Below the pieces are notes generated by a model. The model ran no database searches and was not told the DNA's origin. It saw only the letters and a program-made list of their open reading frames with translations. Source: JACVRW01 sp963820315 (GTDB taxonomy: Bacteria > Actinomycetota > Thermoleophilia > Solirubrobacterales > Thermoleophilaceae). Taken from it: a stretch of DNA of 64,000 bases. Position 1 is the first letter of the stretch. Each line of letters opens with the position of its first letter. Positions 60,784 to 64,000 of the stretch are shown piece by piece. The stretch covers positions 1 to 64,000 of the forward strand of contig CAWFZK010000005.1 of the NCBI GenBank assembly GCA_963820315.1. The letters run 5' to 3'. A program made the position numbers and the translations under genes.

Positions 60784-62079
60784 GTGGCGCTGTTTGGCAC
60801 GGACGGTGTCCGCGGGGTCGCGGGCGAGTTCCTGACCGCCGATCTCGCCCTGGGGCTGGGACGGGCGGCTGCGCAGGTCTCCCCGGCAGACACGCCCCAG
60901 GTCCTGATCGTCCGCGACACGCGCGAGTCGGGCGAGATGCTCGAGGCCGCGCTCGCGGCCGGCATCGCAGCGGGCGGCGGTCATGCGCTGCTGGGCGGTG
61001 TGCTGCCCACGCCGGGCGCCTCGGTGCTCGTGCGGCGCTACGGCTTCGACATGGCGGCGGTCGTCTCGGCCTCGCACAACCCGTACGAGGACAACGGCAT
61101 CAAGTTCTTCGGGCCCGAGGGCATGAAGCTCGACGACGGGCAGGAGGAGCAGATCGAGAAGGCGCTCACGGGCGGCGGCGGGAGCATCGGCCGCGTGCGC
61201 GAGCTGCACGGCGCTCCCGGCGACTACCTGCGCGAGCTCGAGCTGCGCTTCCGCGACCTCGACCTGTCGGGCGCGCGCATCCTGCTCGACTGCGCGAACG
61301 GCGCCACCTACAGCGTCGCTCCCGAGATCTTCCGGCGGCTGGGCGCGGACGTGGATGCCGTGGCCGTCGAGCCCGACGGCCGCAACATCAACCTGGACTG
61401 CGGCTCGACCCACGTGGACCGGCTTGCGGAGCGGATGGACGGCCACGATGCGGGCTTCGCCTTCGACGGCGACGGCGACCGCGTCCTCGCCGTCGACCGC
61501 AATGGAGTGGTGGTCGACGGCGACGAGCTGATGGCGCTGATCGCACTGCACCTGCGCAAGGACGGCCGCCTTCCGGGCGACGGCGTCGCCGTGACGGTGA
61601 TGACGAACTACGGCTTCCACAGCGCGATGCACGACTCCGGCGTCGAGGTGGCAACTACCCCGGTCGGCGACCGCCACGTGCTCGCCGAGCTGGTCCGCCG
61701 CGGCTGGGCGCTCGGCGGCGAGCAGTCCGGGCACATCATCGACACCGGCTTCGTCCCGGCCGGCGACGGCGTGGCCGCGGCGCTGCTCGTGATGGAGGCG
61801 CTCGAGGGGTCCGACCTGGCCGAGCGCGGCGCCATGCAGAAGTTGCCCCAGCGGCTCGTCAACGTCCGGGTCCGCGACCGGGCGGCGATCGAGAACGCGA
61901 CGAACGTGTGGGATGCGGTGGATGAGCAGTCGAAACGCCTCGACGGGCGCGGGCGCGTGCTCGTGCGGCCCTCCGGTACCGAGCCGCTCGTGCGTGTAAT
62001 GGTTGAAGCTCCGCAGGAGAACGAGTGCCAGGAGATCGTTGACCATTTGGCGAATGTCGTCCAAGCGGAGTTAGGCTGA
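60784..62079 (+). CDS. glmM: Phosphoglucosamine mutase
   Basis: 431 aa. The phosphoserine is in VVSASHNPYEDNGIKFFG, the metal loop is FDGDGDRVLAVD, and GEQSGHIID and RPSGTEPLVRVMVEA complete the site. It makes glucosamine 1-phosphate for cell-wall precursors. GTG start, 7 bases after rpsI. Upstream of glmS by 7 bases. Confidence 0.96.
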   Translation: MALFGTDGVRGVAGEFLTADLALGLGRAAAQVSPADTPQVLIVRDTRESGEMLEAALAAGIAAGGGHALLGGVLPTPGASVLVRRYGFDMAAVVSASHNPYEDNGIKFFGPEGMKLDDGQEEQIEKALTGGGGSIGRVRELHGAPGDYLRELELRFRDLDLSGARILLDCANGATYSVAPEIFRRLGADVDAVAVEPDGRNINLDCGSTHVDRLAERMDGHDAGFAFDGDGDRVLAVDRNGVVVDGDELMALIALHLRKDGRLPGDGVAVTVMTNYGFHSAMHDSGVEVATTPVGDRHVLAELVRRGWALGGEQSGHIIDTGFVPAGDGVAAALLVMEALEGSDLAERGAMQKLPQRLVNVRVRDRAAIENATNVWDAVDEQSKRLDGRGRVLVRPSGTEPLVRVMVEAPQENECQEIVDHLANVVQAELG

Positions 62080-62086
62080 TTCGATC

Positions 62087-63918
<1,832 letters not shown>

Positions 63919-63919
<1 letters not shown>

Positions 63920-64000
63920 TGCCAGGGGTCGGTCTCGACCTACTCGACATAGAGCGCTTCGAGCGCGCGCTGGAACGAAGGCCGCGGCTCGCTGAGCGGT
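63919..64000 (+). CDS. acpS: Holo-ACP synthase, N-terminal part
   Basis: 27 codons before the window edge: VPGVGLDLLDIERFERALER matches the AcpS start, with the metal-binding aspartate in GLDLLDIERF. It adds phosphopantetheine to ACP. The GTG overlaps the glmS stop by one base. Confidence 0.85.

Noticed and set aside
62080..62086. glmS ribozyme
   Set aside because: Only seven bases separate glmM and glmS.

Overview
This window looks like chromosomal DNA from a high-GC actinobacterium, most probably class Thermoleophilia (Solirubrobacterales/Gaiellales-like). The grounds are GC content of about 70% by eye, frequent GTG starts and 4-base stop/start overlaps (GTGA, ATGA), the actinobacterial order rplM-rpsI-glmM-glmS-acpS, GuaB3 next to GuaA, the CysO/Mec/CysM cysteine pathway, and a candidate c-di-AMP riboswitch in front of a cell-wall hydrolase. 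Placement is by gene content only. No rRNA, tRNA, CRISPR array or recognisable transposase was seen, and no gene-free stretch exceeds about 300 bases.

Layout. 1-3.1 kb: leftward suf iron-sulfur operon (Rrf2 regulator, sufC, sufD, start of sufS) with a 19-bp operator-like palindrome. 3.1-4.5 kb: MOSC and SCO1 genes. 4.5-5.5 kb: an AbiEi/DUF559-type gene bounded on both sides by near-identical palindromes that contain its start and stop codons. 5.5-7.1 kb: a frame-disrupted two-component system. 7.1-15.4 kb: the CysO cysteine pathway (rhodanese-ThiF activator, CysO, CysM, Mec) interleaved with an M1 peptidase, an isochorismatase-like hydrolase and a tatA/ferritin-like set. 15.4-20.7 kb: two acyl-CoA dehydrogenases, a GAF-GGDEF protein and a SnoaL-like protein. 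20.7-28.9 kb: metallopeptidase-like gene, ECF sigma/anti-sigma pair, DUF1802, hydantoinase-type HyuAB with a dehydrogenase, and a CCCH zinc protein. 28.9-36.7 kb: R2lox-like oxidase, flavin reductase, nadB, HDAC-like deacetylase, zinc-ribbon/SPOR protein, glycosyltransferase and asnB. 36.7-43.9 kb: orphan Flp pilin, murI-rph-rdgB-CDF transporter, tldD-tldE. 44.1-51.0 kb: HU, pyrF, LysM protein, DD-carboxypeptidase, PfkB kinase, guaB3, guaA. 51.2-59.1 kb: autoregulated membrane-protein/winged-helix operon, GH1 glycosidase, duplicated Cys-module protein, sensor kinase, molybdopterin oxidoreductase plus flavin reductase, cupin, and M23 peptidase under the riboswitch. 59.4-64.0 kb: rplM, an rpsI with a 190-residue acidic extension, glmM, glmS and the start of acpS.

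How the genes work together. The suf operon and the cysteine pathway together cover sulfur mobilisation: CysO carries sulfide as a thiocarboxylate, CysM makes the CysO-cysteine adduct and Mec releases cysteine, which SufS can use. murI, the carboxypeptidase, the LysM protein, the M23 peptidase, glmM and glmS form a scattered cell-wall set. guaB3 and guaA share a purine operon.

Two window-wide patterns matter to any user of this annotation. First, six or seven otherwise intact genes are broken by single-base insertions and never by deletions, which suggests uncorrected sequencing errors rather than real pseudogenes. Second, many genes have a TANNNT box only 6-11 bases before the start codon, implying widespread leaderless transcription, and three genes appear to start with CTG.
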